Assembly (NCBI RefSeq): GCF_937127095.1
Contig: NZ_CAKZLP010000060.1
Location: forward strand, 124,001 to 188,000
Length of the DNA stretch: 64,000 nt
Source: an uncultured Amphritea sp.
GTDB lineage: Bacteria > Pseudomonadota > Gammaproteobacteria > Pseudomonadales > Balneatricaceae
Direction: 5' to 3'
The notes under the pieces were generated by a model, which was not told the DNA's origin, did no database searches, and saw only the letters and a list, made by a program, of their open reading frames with translations. Positions 43,463 through 51,600 of this stretch are shown in pieces. The translations under genes and the position numbers were made by a program. The number at the start of each line of letters is the position of its first letter. Position 1 is the stretch's first letter.

Positions 43463-45094
43463 TCAGGCAGAATTAGACGCTGACTGGCTATCCTCCTCAT
43501 CCAACTCCCGGGCAATATGCTCCAGCATCAAATCGATCTCGCTACGTTCCGCATCATCAGCCCCTGCTATTAACGCTTCCTGCAGCATCGCGTTGATCCG
43601 TTCCTTGCGCAGAATAAACAGATCACGCAGTGAATAAGCGATCGCCAGGCGTTGCTCAGGGAACAAGGTTACCAGCATTTTTATCAGCTCACCGGAACGC
43701 TTAGGCAACGCCAGTACCATATGAATCGCCACATCCCGTGCGGTCAGAGAGGAGCCCTCCAGTGCAGTACTAATCAAGATAGCCGGGTCTTTTGGCTGCT
43801 GTGCCAGAGCGACCAGCAGCAACTTAAGTTCAGGATCCCGAATTTCAGCAAGATTGTAGTCAAGCTGAGGTCCCAGCACAGAGGAACCCACCGATGTGCC
43901 TTGCAGGCTAACCTGATATTTCGAGTGACTCTCTAAGGTTTCGGTACGCACAAACAGTTTACGTACCACCAAAAATACCGCGACAAACAGATGCACCGCC
44001 ACCAGATAATAGTAAAGCCAGATAGTCTCAAACTGAGTCATCAGAAAACCGGCAATGATCGGCCCCAATACACCGCCGCAACCCAGCAGAATCTGCATCA
44101 TACTGGTTGCCGACATCGCCTCTTTCAGATCGATATGATCGAACACCTGAGTCACTGCCAGCGGGAACAACGCCACCCCGGAACCACCGGAGATCAGAAA
44201 CAGCACCACCAGCATCTCCACCGGCATCGGAATAAAGTACTCGGTGACGATCAGTAAGTTACTACAGATTCCCATCATCATCAGGCCCGCAGCGACAAGA
44301 CGTTTATCATAACGATCGGCCAGCCAGCCAACCGGGTATTGCGTCAGCAATCCCCCCAACTGATAGGACCCCAATACCAGCGATAACCAGATACCCGTAA
44401 TGCCATGATCGTAGGCATAAAGCGATATCAGCGAGACACTGGCGGCACTTATCAGACCGGCACAAAAACAGGACAACGTGCCCGAGGGCGAATAATTCCA
44501 CAGCCTTTTCGGCGACATTGGACGAGGCCGACTGGGCAGCTCCGGCAAGGGTAAACGACTCATCGACATAATAATCAAAGAGATACAGAGAAACACACCG
44601 ATAAGACCAAACAAGCGAGGATCATGCTCACTGGACAGGCTGAACAAAAACGGCGCAGAGCCAAAGCCGATGGCAAAACAGATCTGATAGGTGCTGAATA
44701 CCTTTCCCCGGTTGCGCTTATCACTGAGCACATTCAACCAGCTTTCAAGGGTAATAAAGCTGGTGACAAAACAGAATCCGGCCACCATTCTTAACGCACC
44801 GGTGACCCAGATATTGATGAAATAACTGTGACATACCGAGACGATTGCCAGTGTCGCGGCCATCGAGGAAAACGCCCGGATATGACCGGCGCGAAGCACC
44901 GCACGGGAGCCAAACAGTCCCGCCATAATCGCCCCGACGGCAAACATACTCATCGCCATGCCGATATCAGAAGAAGCGAAGCCCCCTTCCCGCAGACGTA
45001 TTGGCAGCATCACAAAAAACAGGTTATGACTCACCGCCACCGCGAAGATAGAGAACAAAATCGGTTGAATGCGAAGTAAAATATTGGACTCCAT
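43463..45094 (-). CDS. MFS transporter with long cytoplasmic C-terminal extension
   Basis: A 543-residue inner-membrane transporter. From MESNILLRIQPILFSIFAVA, twelve helices can be followed to about residue 380, with the MFS motif GWLADRYDKR in the loop between helices 8 and 9 (second half) and the FMLPIRLRE start typical of the YcaD-like group. The last about 150 residues are soluble and helical (DPELKLLLVALAQQPKDPAILISTALEG ... LMLEHIARELDEED), unusual for MFS. The ATG at 45094 has an AGGGAA ribosome site; the open frame continues 32 codons upstream without one. Substrate unknown. It is read in the same direction as leuA but behind leuA's terminator. Confidence 0.88.
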   Translation of the reverse strand: MESNILLRIQPILFSIFAVAVSHNLFFVMLPIRLREGGFASSDIGMAMSMFAVGAIMAGLFGSRAVLRAGHIRAFSSMAATLAIVSVCHSYFINIWVTGALRMVAGFCFVTSFITLESWLNVLSDKRNRGKVFSTYQICFAIGFGSAPFLFSLSSEHDPRLFGLIGVFLCISLIIMSMSRLPLPELPSRPRPMSPKRLWNYSPSGTLSCFCAGLISAASVSLISLYAYDHGITGIWLSLVLGSYQLGGLLTQYPVGWLADRYDKRLVAAGLMMMGICSNLLIVTEYFIPMPVEMLVVLFLISGGSGVALFPLAVTQVFDHIDLKEAMSATSMMQILLGCGGVLGPIIAGFLMTQFETIWLYYYLVAVHLFVAVFLVVRKLFVRTETLESHSKYQVSLQGTSVGSSVLGPQLDYNLAEIRDPELKLLLVALAQQPKDPAILISTALEGSSLTARDVAIHMVLALPKRSGELIKMLVTLFPEQRLAIAYSLRDLFILRKERINAMLQEALIAGADDAERSEIDLMLEHIARELDEEDSQSASNSA

Positions 45095-45249
45095 TGTGTT
45101 CCCTGATCCAATAATCAAAACTGAAACAATACCTGCTCCAGGTGATGAGAAAAAGTTACATTTTGGCTTACTGATACTATTTGCCCACACCCTTCGGGCC
45201 GGCAGATCGCTCTTTAAACAATACCTGCATTAAAGTGTTACAGCAAAAA

Positions 45250-45271
45250 AAAACCGGCATCAGGTACCGGT
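45250..45271 (-). terminator. Rho-independent terminator of leuA
   Basis: On the minus strand ACCGGTA and TGCCGGT pair around a CCTGA loop, followed by nine T. Confidence 0.88.
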
Positions 45272-45316
45272 CTTCCCTCTTTAATCGATCACATTAATCG
45301 ATCTCATCAATCAATC

Positions 45317-46975
45317 TCAGGCCGCCTTAACTGTTTCAATACCGGTCCGGCTGAATGCGGTCAGCATCGCTTGTAAAGCCGCGGCAGAGGTATCTTCAGC
45401 GACCGCTACAGCACAATATTCCTCTCCGTTGATCTGCACGGCGATCGATGCCTGAGCATTAGCATCAGTACCACCACCAATCGCATGCTGGTCGAAGTGG
45501 ATGACTTCAATGCCGCAATCAAATGTCCTTGTCAGTGCTGCGCACAGGGCTTCAAGTGCACCAGCCCCCTCTCCGGTCAACTGTTGTTCGCCAATTTTAA
45601 AACGGGCGCTGACCCGGTGACCTTCTGTGTGCAGGTCATAATCATGCAACTGCCATTGAGCGTCGACCGAGATAAAGTGTTCATCAAACAAACGCTTGAT
45701 GTTAGTCGGCGAGACCTCTACACCACTCCGCTCTGCGGCTCCCTGAACCACCCGACTCAATGGGAAATGCATCCATTTTGGTAAAGAGATGTCGTAATCC
45801 CGCTCCAATACCAGCGCTACACCGCCTTTACCACTCTGGGAGTTAATACGCACCACCGCTTCATATTCACGACCAATATCCCGTGGATCAATCGGCAGAT
45901 AGGCCACATCCCAGTGAGGTTTCTTATGCTCGGTGTGATAGTTCACCGACTTACGAATCGCATCCTGATGGCTGCCGGAGAATGCGGTATACACCAACTC
46001 TCCGGCCCAGGGATGGCGTACACCCACCGGAATGCCTGTGCAGCTTTCAACCACTTCGTTGATCTCCATGATGTCGGAGAAATCCAGCTGCGGGTCAACA
46101 CCCTGGGAGTAAAGGTTCATGCCCATGGTAATCACATCCATATTACCGGTACGCTCACCGTTGCCCATCAGTGTACCCTCTATCCGGTCAGCACCGGCCA
46201 GCATACCCAGCTCTGCAGCGGCCACCGCACAGCCCCGGTCATTATGGGTGTGCAGACTGATACGCACATACTGACGGTTTACCAGATGACGGCAGAAATA
46301 CTCGACCTGATCCGCAAAGCGATTAGGGGTGGACATCTCCACGGTTGCTGGCAAGTTGATAATGATGTCGCGACCACTTTCAGGCTGCCACTGATCAATC
46401 ACCGCATCACAGACTTCAATTGCATAATCCATCTCAGTGCCGCTGAAACTTTCCGGCGAATACTGGAACGACCACTGGGTGTCGGGATGCTGCTGAGCGT
46501 ACTGTTGCACCCATTGCGCCCCTTGCACGGCAATCGCCTTAATCCCCTCACGGGACTGGCCAAATACCTGTTCCCGTTGCACCGTTGAAGTAGAGTTATA
46601 CACATGGATAACCGCTTTTTTTACCCCGGACATCGCTTCATAGGTGCGTTTGATCAGATCTTCACGCGCCTGGGTCAGCACCTGAATGGTGACGTCGTCA
46701 GGGATACGGTTTTCATCCACCAGCTTACGCACAAAATCATAATCGGGCTGAGAAGCGGAAGGAAAACCGACCTCAATCTCTTTAAAACCAATCTTAACCA
46801 GCAGGTCGAACAAACGGGTCTTCTGCTCAACATTCATCGGATTCACCAGCGCCTGATTACCGTCCCGAAGGTCTACACTGCACCAGTCAGGCGCCTGTGT
46901 CAGGGTCTTGTCTGGCCAGCTACGGTCGGTCAAACTAATCGGTTCAAATGCACTGTATTTACGATGGTCAAACAT
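45317..46975 (-). CDS. leuA: 2-isopropylmalate synthase (LeuA type 2)
   Basis: A 552-residue enzyme that condenses 2-ketoisovalerate with acetyl-CoA, the first step of leucine synthesis. The TIM barrel has WCSVDLRDGNQALVNPM (metal and substrate residues), GFKEIEVGFPSASQPDYDFVR, RISLHTHNDRGCAVAAAELGMLAGADRIEGTLMGNGERTGN (given as landmark regions) and the C-terminal LeuA dimer/allosteric domain that binds leucine (about 430-552; GEGAGALEALCAALT ... ASIAVQINGEEY). This length and sequence are the Pseudomonas/Mycobacterium-type LeuA2, distinct from E. coli LeuA (523 aa). It is divergent from an Lrp/AsnC-type gene. Confidence 0.96.
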   Translation of the reverse strand: MFDHRKYSAFEPISLTDRSWPDKTLTQAPDWCSVDLRDGNQALVNPMNVEQKTRLFDLLVKIGFKEIEVGFPSASQPDYDFVRKLVDENRIPDDVTIQVLTQAREDLIKRTYEAMSGVKKAVIHVYNSTSTVQREQVFGQSREGIKAIAVQGAQWVQQYAQQHPDTQWSFQYSPESFSGTEMDYAIEVCDAVIDQWQPESGRDIIINLPATVEMSTPNRFADQVEYFCRHLVNRQYVRISLHTHNDRGCAVAAAELGMLAGADRIEGTLMGNGERTGNMDVITMGMNLYSQGVDPQLDFSDIMEINEVVESCTGIPVGVRHPWAGELVYTAFSGSHQDAIRKSVNYHTEHKKPHWDVAYLPIDPRDIGREYEAVVRINSQSGKGGVALVLERDYDISLPKWMHFPLSRVVQGAAERSGVEVSPTNIKRLFDEHFISVDAQWQLHDYDLHTEGHRVSARFKIGEQQLTGEGAGALEALCAALTRTFDCGIEVIHFDQHAIGGGTDANAQASIAVQINGEEYCAVAVAEDTSAAALQAMLTAFSRTGIETVKAA

Positions 46976-47046
46976 AGTGTTGTCCTGCTCGTCATCTGCC
47001 TCTGTATGGCAGTTTTTTGGATTTATAAACGGTTATTGTGTTGAAA

Positions 47047-47068
47047 TCCCGCGCGGGAGAGCGCGGGA
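47047..47068. promoter_or_regulatory. Hairpin in the leuA leader region
   Basis: Perfect 8-bp stem TCCCGCGC / GCGCGGGA with a 6-nt loop, 72 bp upstream of leuA. Only a short T-run follows on the minus strand, and I see no leucine-rich leader peptide, so classical attenuation is not supported. Confidence 0.45.
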
Positions 47069-47246
47069 CCAAATCTGTCTGTCGCATACTTGTGGTACAC
47101 ACTGATCAGTCCGGTAGACTGGCGCTTAAACCTGATTAGACACTTCTGGTGTTGTCATCCACATCCGCTGATAACGGTATGCTTTGGTGGCTCCCGGCAA
47201 ATATTTATCGCTGCAGCAATCAATAGAGCAAAGTTTAAAGCCTTTG

Positions 47247-47339
47247 TTGCGCAATAACCGATCTAAAAACAGGAAAAACCATAAATTTGCGCAATAAATA
47301 ATAACTAAATATACTTTAACGATAGATATAATTGCGCAG
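47247..47339. promoter_or_regulatory. Phased TTGCGCAA boxes, candidate Lrp/AsnC operators
   Basis: The palindrome TTGCGCAA occurs at 47247-47254 and 47287-47294, with a near match TTGCGCAG at 47332-47339, spaced 40 and 45 bp (about four helical turns). They cover the promoter of the Lrp-type gene, whose likely -10 is TATAAT at 47327-47332. Confidence 0.55.
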
Positions 47340-47351
47340 AGTAATAAAACC

Positions 47352-47843
47352 ATGAAATCAAAATACCCTTTCGACCGTTTTGACTTAAAAATATTGCGCG
47401 AACTACAGCATGATGGCGGCGTGTCAAATCAGGACCTTGCCGAGAAAGTGGGTCTGACCGCTGCGCCCTGTTCCCGACGGGTAAAAGCACTGGAAGAGGC
47501 GGGGGTAATAAAAGACCGGGTTGTGAGAATCGATGAACGCGCAGTCGATCTGAACCTGATCGCTATACTGCATATAAGCATGGATAAGCATATCCCGGAA
47601 CGGTTCGAAACGTTTGAAACGACTATCAGCAGTTTTCCTGAAGTGATGGAATGCTATCTGATTACCGGCCACGATGCGGATTATCAGCTAAAAGTTGCAG
47701 TACCGGATATGGACCGTTATCACGACATTCTACTCGGCAAGATCACCCGTATACAGGGGGTCACCGGGGTAAAGTCAGCGTTTATTATGCGTAAAATCGT
47801 CGATACGACAGCCTTACCGCTTAACTATCTGGGCCGTCAATAA
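47352..47843 (+). CDS. Lrp/AsnC family transcriptional regulator
   Basis: A 163-residue regulator with an N-terminal helix-turn-helix (FDLKILRELQHDGGVSNQDLAEKVGLTAAPCSRRVKALEEAGVI, about 9-52) and a C-terminal RAM/ligand domain (VMECYLITGHDADYQLKVAVPDMDRYHDILLGKITRIQGV). These proteins form octamers or dimers that sense amino acids. It is divergent from leuA with 376 bp between start codons, and phased TTGCGCAA boxes lie before its own start. Control of leuA and itself in response to leucine or another amino acid is inferred. Confidence 0.93.
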   Translation: MKSKYPFDRFDLKILRELQHDGGVSNQDLAEKVGLTAAPCSRRVKALEEAGVIKDRVVRIDERAVDLNLIAILHISMDKHIPERFETFETTISSFPEVMECYLITGHDADYQLKVAVPDMDRYHDILLGKITRIQGVTGVKSAFIMRKIVDTTALPLNYLGRQ

Positions 47844-47984
47844 AGACGATACATCGGAAAGTAGAGAAAAATATAAACAGGACGACCGATCAAACGAGCG
47901 TTTAAACAGTGCATTGCAATCAGAAACTGTAACCGTATAATCGTGCCAGTTTTTCAAGAATCACTCACTCAGGGATGGGTACTC

Positions 47985-48443
47985 ATGCCACGATCAACTC
48001 TCGTTCTTTGTCTTCTATTACTCACCGGTTGCAGCGGTATTAATCAGCCTGGTCAGTTTTCCAATAGCAGCACCGCCCAAACATCCGTTTGTGTTGGCCA
48101 GGGCATCTGTACTGCCGCACTTGCAGTCGAGCAGGATGGCGGGGATTTTAACATTATTGTCAGTGGTACTTATCACCCCATTAAAGCGGCCAGCATCTGG
48201 GTCGATGGCACAACTTACCCACTCCAATCCCTTCAGCCTGAAACCGGCTACCGCAAGACCGCCACTGGCCAGCGAGTCTCTATCCACCGATTCAGCTCAG
48301 AGTTGGCTATCAGAGAAAAGCTGGAACAAGGCGTACGGGTAAGAATCGGCGCCGACCTGCAAAGCTATTCGCTGACACGCACCCTGAAGCGGCCGGGATA
48401 TACTGATGAAGCATGGCACACTATCCTCGCAGTACTGGATTGA
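47985..48443 (+). CDS. Small lipoprotein, paralogue A
   Basis: From the ATG at 47985 the protein has 152 residues and a lipobox (LVLCLLLLTGCSG). I do not recognise the family. The body is beta-rich: VCVGQGICTAALAVEQDGG, then VSGTYHPIKAASIWVDGTTYPLQ and a C-terminal VRIGADLQSYSLTRTLKRPGYTDEAWHTILAVLD. Two mature Cys (VCVGQGIC) could form a disulfide. The next gene encodes a diverged copy with the same layout. An earlier start at 47943 would place the lipobox too deep. Outer-membrane anchoring is likely because Gly-Ile rather than Asp follow the Cys. Confidence 0.75.
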   Translation: MPRSTLVLCLLLLTGCSGINQPGQFSNSSTAQTSVCVGQGICTAALAVEQDGGDFNIIVSGTYHPIKAASIWVDGTTYPLQSLQPETGYRKTATGQRVSIHRFSSELAIREKLEQGVRVRIGADLQSYSLTRTLKRPGYTDEAWHTILAVLD

Positions 48444-48603
48444 GCTGACTTAAAAGAAACGATAGACCGGCCCGAAGGCGCCTGTTATCACCGTTATCTT
48501 ACATTAAATAGGGAAACAGTTGCCTGGTGACATTGCAGCCTGAACTTTCGCCGTTATAATCAGCAGTTAACACTATCCAGTATCTTTCTGAAGAGACGCA
48601 CAC

Positions 48604-49074
48604 ATGAAGTACTCGCTGATATTTGTCCTGGCCTTACTGGCCGGCTGCAGTAGCTTAATGAACCAGCCAGAATACAAACTGCCAGGCAACCTCACTGATC
48701 AGGAGATTCATCCGCTCAGCTGTAATCAATTTGATCTCTGCAGCGCGTTGTATGTTAACTATGATCGCCCAAAAACCCTGAAAGTTGCTGTCAGCGGAGC
48801 CTATCATCAAATTAGCGGTGCAACGCTGTGGATTGACAATAAAGCCTATCCGCTTACACCAGCCATCAGCTACACCCGTAATGGTTTAACTGAATCCGCC
48901 AAGCGTATCTCCATGCGCCCATTCATCTCCGAAACACCACTGAAAGCGGTGTTAAATGGGGCGATGAAAGTCAGTCTGGAAACCAATCAGCAAAGCTTTA
49001 GCTTCAACACCATCATGAAAGATGAAGGCTTTGTTCACCCTGAGTGGCGCGCTCTGCTGGCGGGTTTTAACTAA
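48604..49074 (+). CDS. Small lipoprotein, paralogue B
   Basis: A 156-residue lipoprotein (MKYSLIFVLALLAGCSSL, lipobox LAGC). Its body parallels the preceding gene: paired Cys (LSCNQFDLCSALYVNY), VSGAYHQISGATLWIDNKAYPLT, and a C-terminal MKVSLETNQQSFSFNTIMKDEGFVHPEWRALLAG. The shared pattern is VSG-YH-I--A--W-D---YPL then S-----(F/L)-----G----W---LA. The two thus form a diverged tandem duplication of an unrecognised family. The ATG has a GAAGAGACG leader. No function known. Confidence 0.78.
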   Translation: MKYSLIFVLALLAGCSSLMNQPEYKLPGNLTDQEIHPLSCNQFDLCSALYVNYDRPKTLKVAVSGAYHQISGATLWIDNKAYPLTPAISYTRNGLTESAKRISMRPFISETPLKAVLNGAMKVSLETNQQSFSFNTIMKDEGFVHPEWRALLAGFN

Positions 49075-49191
49075 TATCTGACGGGTTATCTGAGCTCTGG
49101 CTGGATTTACTGCCAGCGCTCAGGCCAGTGCAGCGTAGGCTGGGCTGCTCTTGCCTGACAAACAGGCATCCTGCTCAAAACCTCTCTTAAG

Positions 49192-50283
49192 TCATGCAGT
49201 GGTACTCTCAACGCGCTGCAATAATCGCTCATACTGAGTAGCCATATTACCCCAGCTTAATGTTGATATATCCGGTGCAGGAGTGCATTGGCCTGCTTGC
49301 TTCATTTGCGCATAATGCACAACGGCTTCGACCAGGCTTTCACTCTCCCCCTCTCCGCTGGTATAACAGCAATCCGCAGGGAAAAGTTCGGTATACGCCA
49401 GTCGGTTTGGTACCAATGGCATTGCTCCTGCCGCCACCCCTTCCAGTACCGCAATCCCTTGAAAGTCATGCAGTGCTGTTGAAAGAACAATATCAGCCTG
49501 TTGCAGCAGTCGTCGGTATTCGTCTACGGACTCGACAAATCCCATACATCCCGCCCGACCTTCCAGTAATGGCTTTAACTGACGCAACGGTTCAGGCACA
49601 TTACGAAATTGCTGACCGACAACATCCAATCTGAAATCAACACCTGCATTACACAGCCCCTCTACAGCACTGAGCAACTGCTGAGGTCCTTTATCAAACT
49701 CCCAGCGGTGATTCCAGACCAGGCGCACAGCCCCCGACTGGGGCTTATGAGGCAGATATGCACTCTGAGGCAGCGGCACCTGAAGCACCGATGACCGCTG
49801 CTCCAGCCGTTCAACCACCCCCGCGGGCACCTGATCCGGCAGCTTTTTCAGCAACTCACGGCAGCCTGTAAGAAAAGTCATGCGGTTATAGGCGGTATTA
49901 AAACAGATATGGTCCGCTGCCAGCGCCGTATACAGGTTCAGAATTTTCGGCTCAACATTGCCATACTCCCGACCGGACTCCGGGTAGGCAAACTGATTTT
50001 CGTGAAAATAAACCAGCGTTGGAATGCTGGCCAGATGGGGCACAAACCCCCTCAGAGCAGAGAGATCCGTCATTGAAGTGGCAATCACCAGATCGTAGTG
50101 TTTCTCCAGCGTCTCTCTTTCGTTGAATGCCCAACTCAGACTATTACCGCGTATCCGCCAGGAGAAATATCGGGGCGGCAGAGTCATCACCGTCCACTGA
50201 TGCTCGCTTAGATTTTCGACCAGACCTTTATGCCAATAAGCGTGACTGGCGGCATCATAGGCAGAAAGCAGAAGAATTTTCAC
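49192..50283 (-). CDS. Glycosyltransferase of the tRNA-queuosine mannosyltransferase (DUF3524/GTDC1) family
   Basis: A 363-residue GT-B-fold protein. The N-terminal half carries the DUF3524 signature MKILLLSAYDAASHAYWHKGLVENL, PPRYFSWRIRGN, YFHENQFAYP and KILNLYTALAADHICFNTAYNRM; the C-terminal half is a GT1-type nucleotide-sugar domain (VWNHRWEFDKGP, STALHDFQGIAVLEGVAAGAMPLVPNR). The animal homologue (GTDC1/QTMAN) adds mannose to queuosine in tRNA-Asp. The role of bacterial members is not settled, so the substrate here is open. It overlaps nothing but starts 7 bp after the Sel1-SPOR gene and probably shares its transcript. Confidence 0.85.
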   Translation of the reverse strand: MKILLLSAYDAASHAYWHKGLVENLSEHQWTVMTLPPRYFSWRIRGNSLSWAFNERETLEKHYDLVIATSMTDLSALRGFVPHLASIPTLVYFHENQFAYPESGREYGNVEPKILNLYTALAADHICFNTAYNRMTFLTGCRELLKKLPDQVPAGVVERLEQRSSVLQVPLPQSAYLPHKPQSGAVRLVWNHRWEFDKGPQQLLSAVEGLCNAGVDFRLDVVGQQFRNVPEPLRQLKPLLEGRAGCMGFVESVDEYRRLLQQADIVLSTALHDFQGIAVLEGVAAGAMPLVPNRLAYTELFPADCCYTSGEGESESLVEAVVHYAQMKQAGQCTPAPDISTLSWGNMATQYERLLQRVESTTA

Positions 50284-50289
50284 AGGCGA

Positions 50290-51522
50290 TTAGTGTTTAT
50301 ACAAAGAGCCATAACTACGTACCCAGGCATCGTCTGCCAGAGCAGCAGGAAGCTGTGATTTGAGTGCCCGCTGGGCATCAGCTTTATCGCCAAAATTATC
50401 CTGTAGTAAAACCACAAAGTCATTGGAAGCAAGGTTAACGGTATGTGCAGCTCTCTGTAAGCTGTATTCGCTAATAAAGCGCATCACAGCCTCTTCGCTT
50501 GTTAACCTGGCAAGTTGTACTGCAAACCGTTCGGGGGGTTGCGCCTTTAGCCAGTTGATATCCATCAGCGATGCTTCAGCACTGCTCTGAATATCTGCAC
50601 GGTTATTCAGGGTGTCCGGATCGGCAACGGGAGTCTGAATACTGATTGCCGTTGTATCTACGCGTTGCAGATTGATATCTGACTGTTGCAGATCCACTAA
50701 AATCTTTTCATACAGCAATCGGGTCTTATGATTACCCCACTCAATACTGGCATCGGCTAAAGCCAGCGCCTGAAACAGATCCCGGGACACCCCCTGACCT
50801 TCAGAGTAAACCAGCGCGAGATTATGGGCTGCATAAGCATTTCCGGCAGAAACTGCCTGGTTATACCAATAAACAGCCGTGCGAGGGTCAAAGTCAATCA
50901 GCAGCACTCCCAATGCCAGCTGCGCTTTATCATTTCCCGAAACAGCAGACTGCTCGATCCAGCGGCGGGCGGCAACCGGATCTTTTTCCACCCCCTCACC
51001 TTGTAGCACCATCAGCCCGGTTTTTAACTGACTATCAGACAGCCCGGACTCTGCTGAGCGTTGAAACAGAGCAAATGCCTGGGTGATATCTTTTTCAACA
51101 CCTTCGCCCTTCTCATACAGCATTGCAAGATTCCGCATCGCCTTCGGATTACCGAGCTCTGCAGACTGTCGGTAGTATTTAAGGCTCTGTTGCAGATCAA
51201 CAGCAGTGCCTTTGCCTTGTTGATAGGCTATCGCAAGATTGTAAGCCGCTTCAGCTTGATTACCGGCAGCGGAGATGGTCAGCCACTCAAGCACTTTTTC
51301 CCAATCGGGCTCACCACCATTGACCCCCAGAGCATACAGACGAGCGAGAATAAAGGCGGCCTGCGGATCACCCACCTGAGCCAACGGAAGGCAGCTGTCA
51401 TAGGCTTGCACCACTTTACCTTCGCGGTATGCTTGCTGACACTGCTGCATATCCGCTGCATTGACTGCGCTGGCCAACAGCGCAATAGCCGCGGCAATAA
51501 TTAGCCTTAACCTCTGAAACAT
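50290..51522 (-). CDS. Sel1-repeat/SPOR-domain periplasmic protein, paralogue 3
   Basis: A 410-residue precursor with a signal peptide (MFQRLRLIIAAAIALLASAVNA). About six Sel1 repeats (32-270) follow, for example AAYNLAIAYQQGKGTAVDLQQSLKYYRQSAELGNPKAMRNLAMLYEKGEGVEKD (landmark region 95-150). The C-terminus (about 325-410) is SPOR-like: RFAVQLARLTSEEAVMRFI ... NDFVVLLQDNFGDKADAQRALKSQLPAAL ... WVRSYGSL. SPOR domains bind denuded peptidoglycan at division sites; Sel1 repeats bind proteins. It belongs to a run of three such genes and precedes the glycosyltransferase by 7 bp. Confidence 0.87.
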   Translation of the reverse strand: MFQRLRLIIAAAIALLASAVNAADMQQCQQAYREGKVVQAYDSCLPLAQVGDPQAAFILARLYALGVNGGEPDWEKVLEWLTISAAGNQAEAAYNLAIAYQQGKGTAVDLQQSLKYYRQSAELGNPKAMRNLAMLYEKGEGVEKDITQAFALFQRSAESGLSDSQLKTGLMVLQGEGVEKDPVAARRWIEQSAVSGNDKAQLALGVLLIDFDPRTAVYWYNQAVSAGNAYAAHNLALVYSEGQGVSRDLFQALALADASIEWGNHKTRLLYEKILVDLQQSDINLQRVDTTAISIQTPVADPDTLNNRADIQSSAEASLMDINWLKAQPPERFAVQLARLTSEEAVMRFISEYSLQRAAHTVNLASNDFVVLLQDNFGDKADAQRALKSQLPAALADDAWVRSYGSLYKH

Positions 51523-51600
51523 TATTAATCCTTTAATCCTATCAGATCTGTTTTTAATTCAACCTTTTTACAGATTGTCATAACACCCCGATACCAGAGT

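Noticed and set aside
45914..46588. Plus-strand 224-aa frame
   Set aside because: Antisense to leuA, no family resemblance.
47126..47353. Minus-strand frame rich in Leu, Ile and Val upstream of leuA, considered as a leader peptide
   Set aside because: It is 75 codons of AT-rich promoter DNA, has no ribosome site, ends about 150 bp before leuA, and is not followed by an antiterminator/terminator pair.
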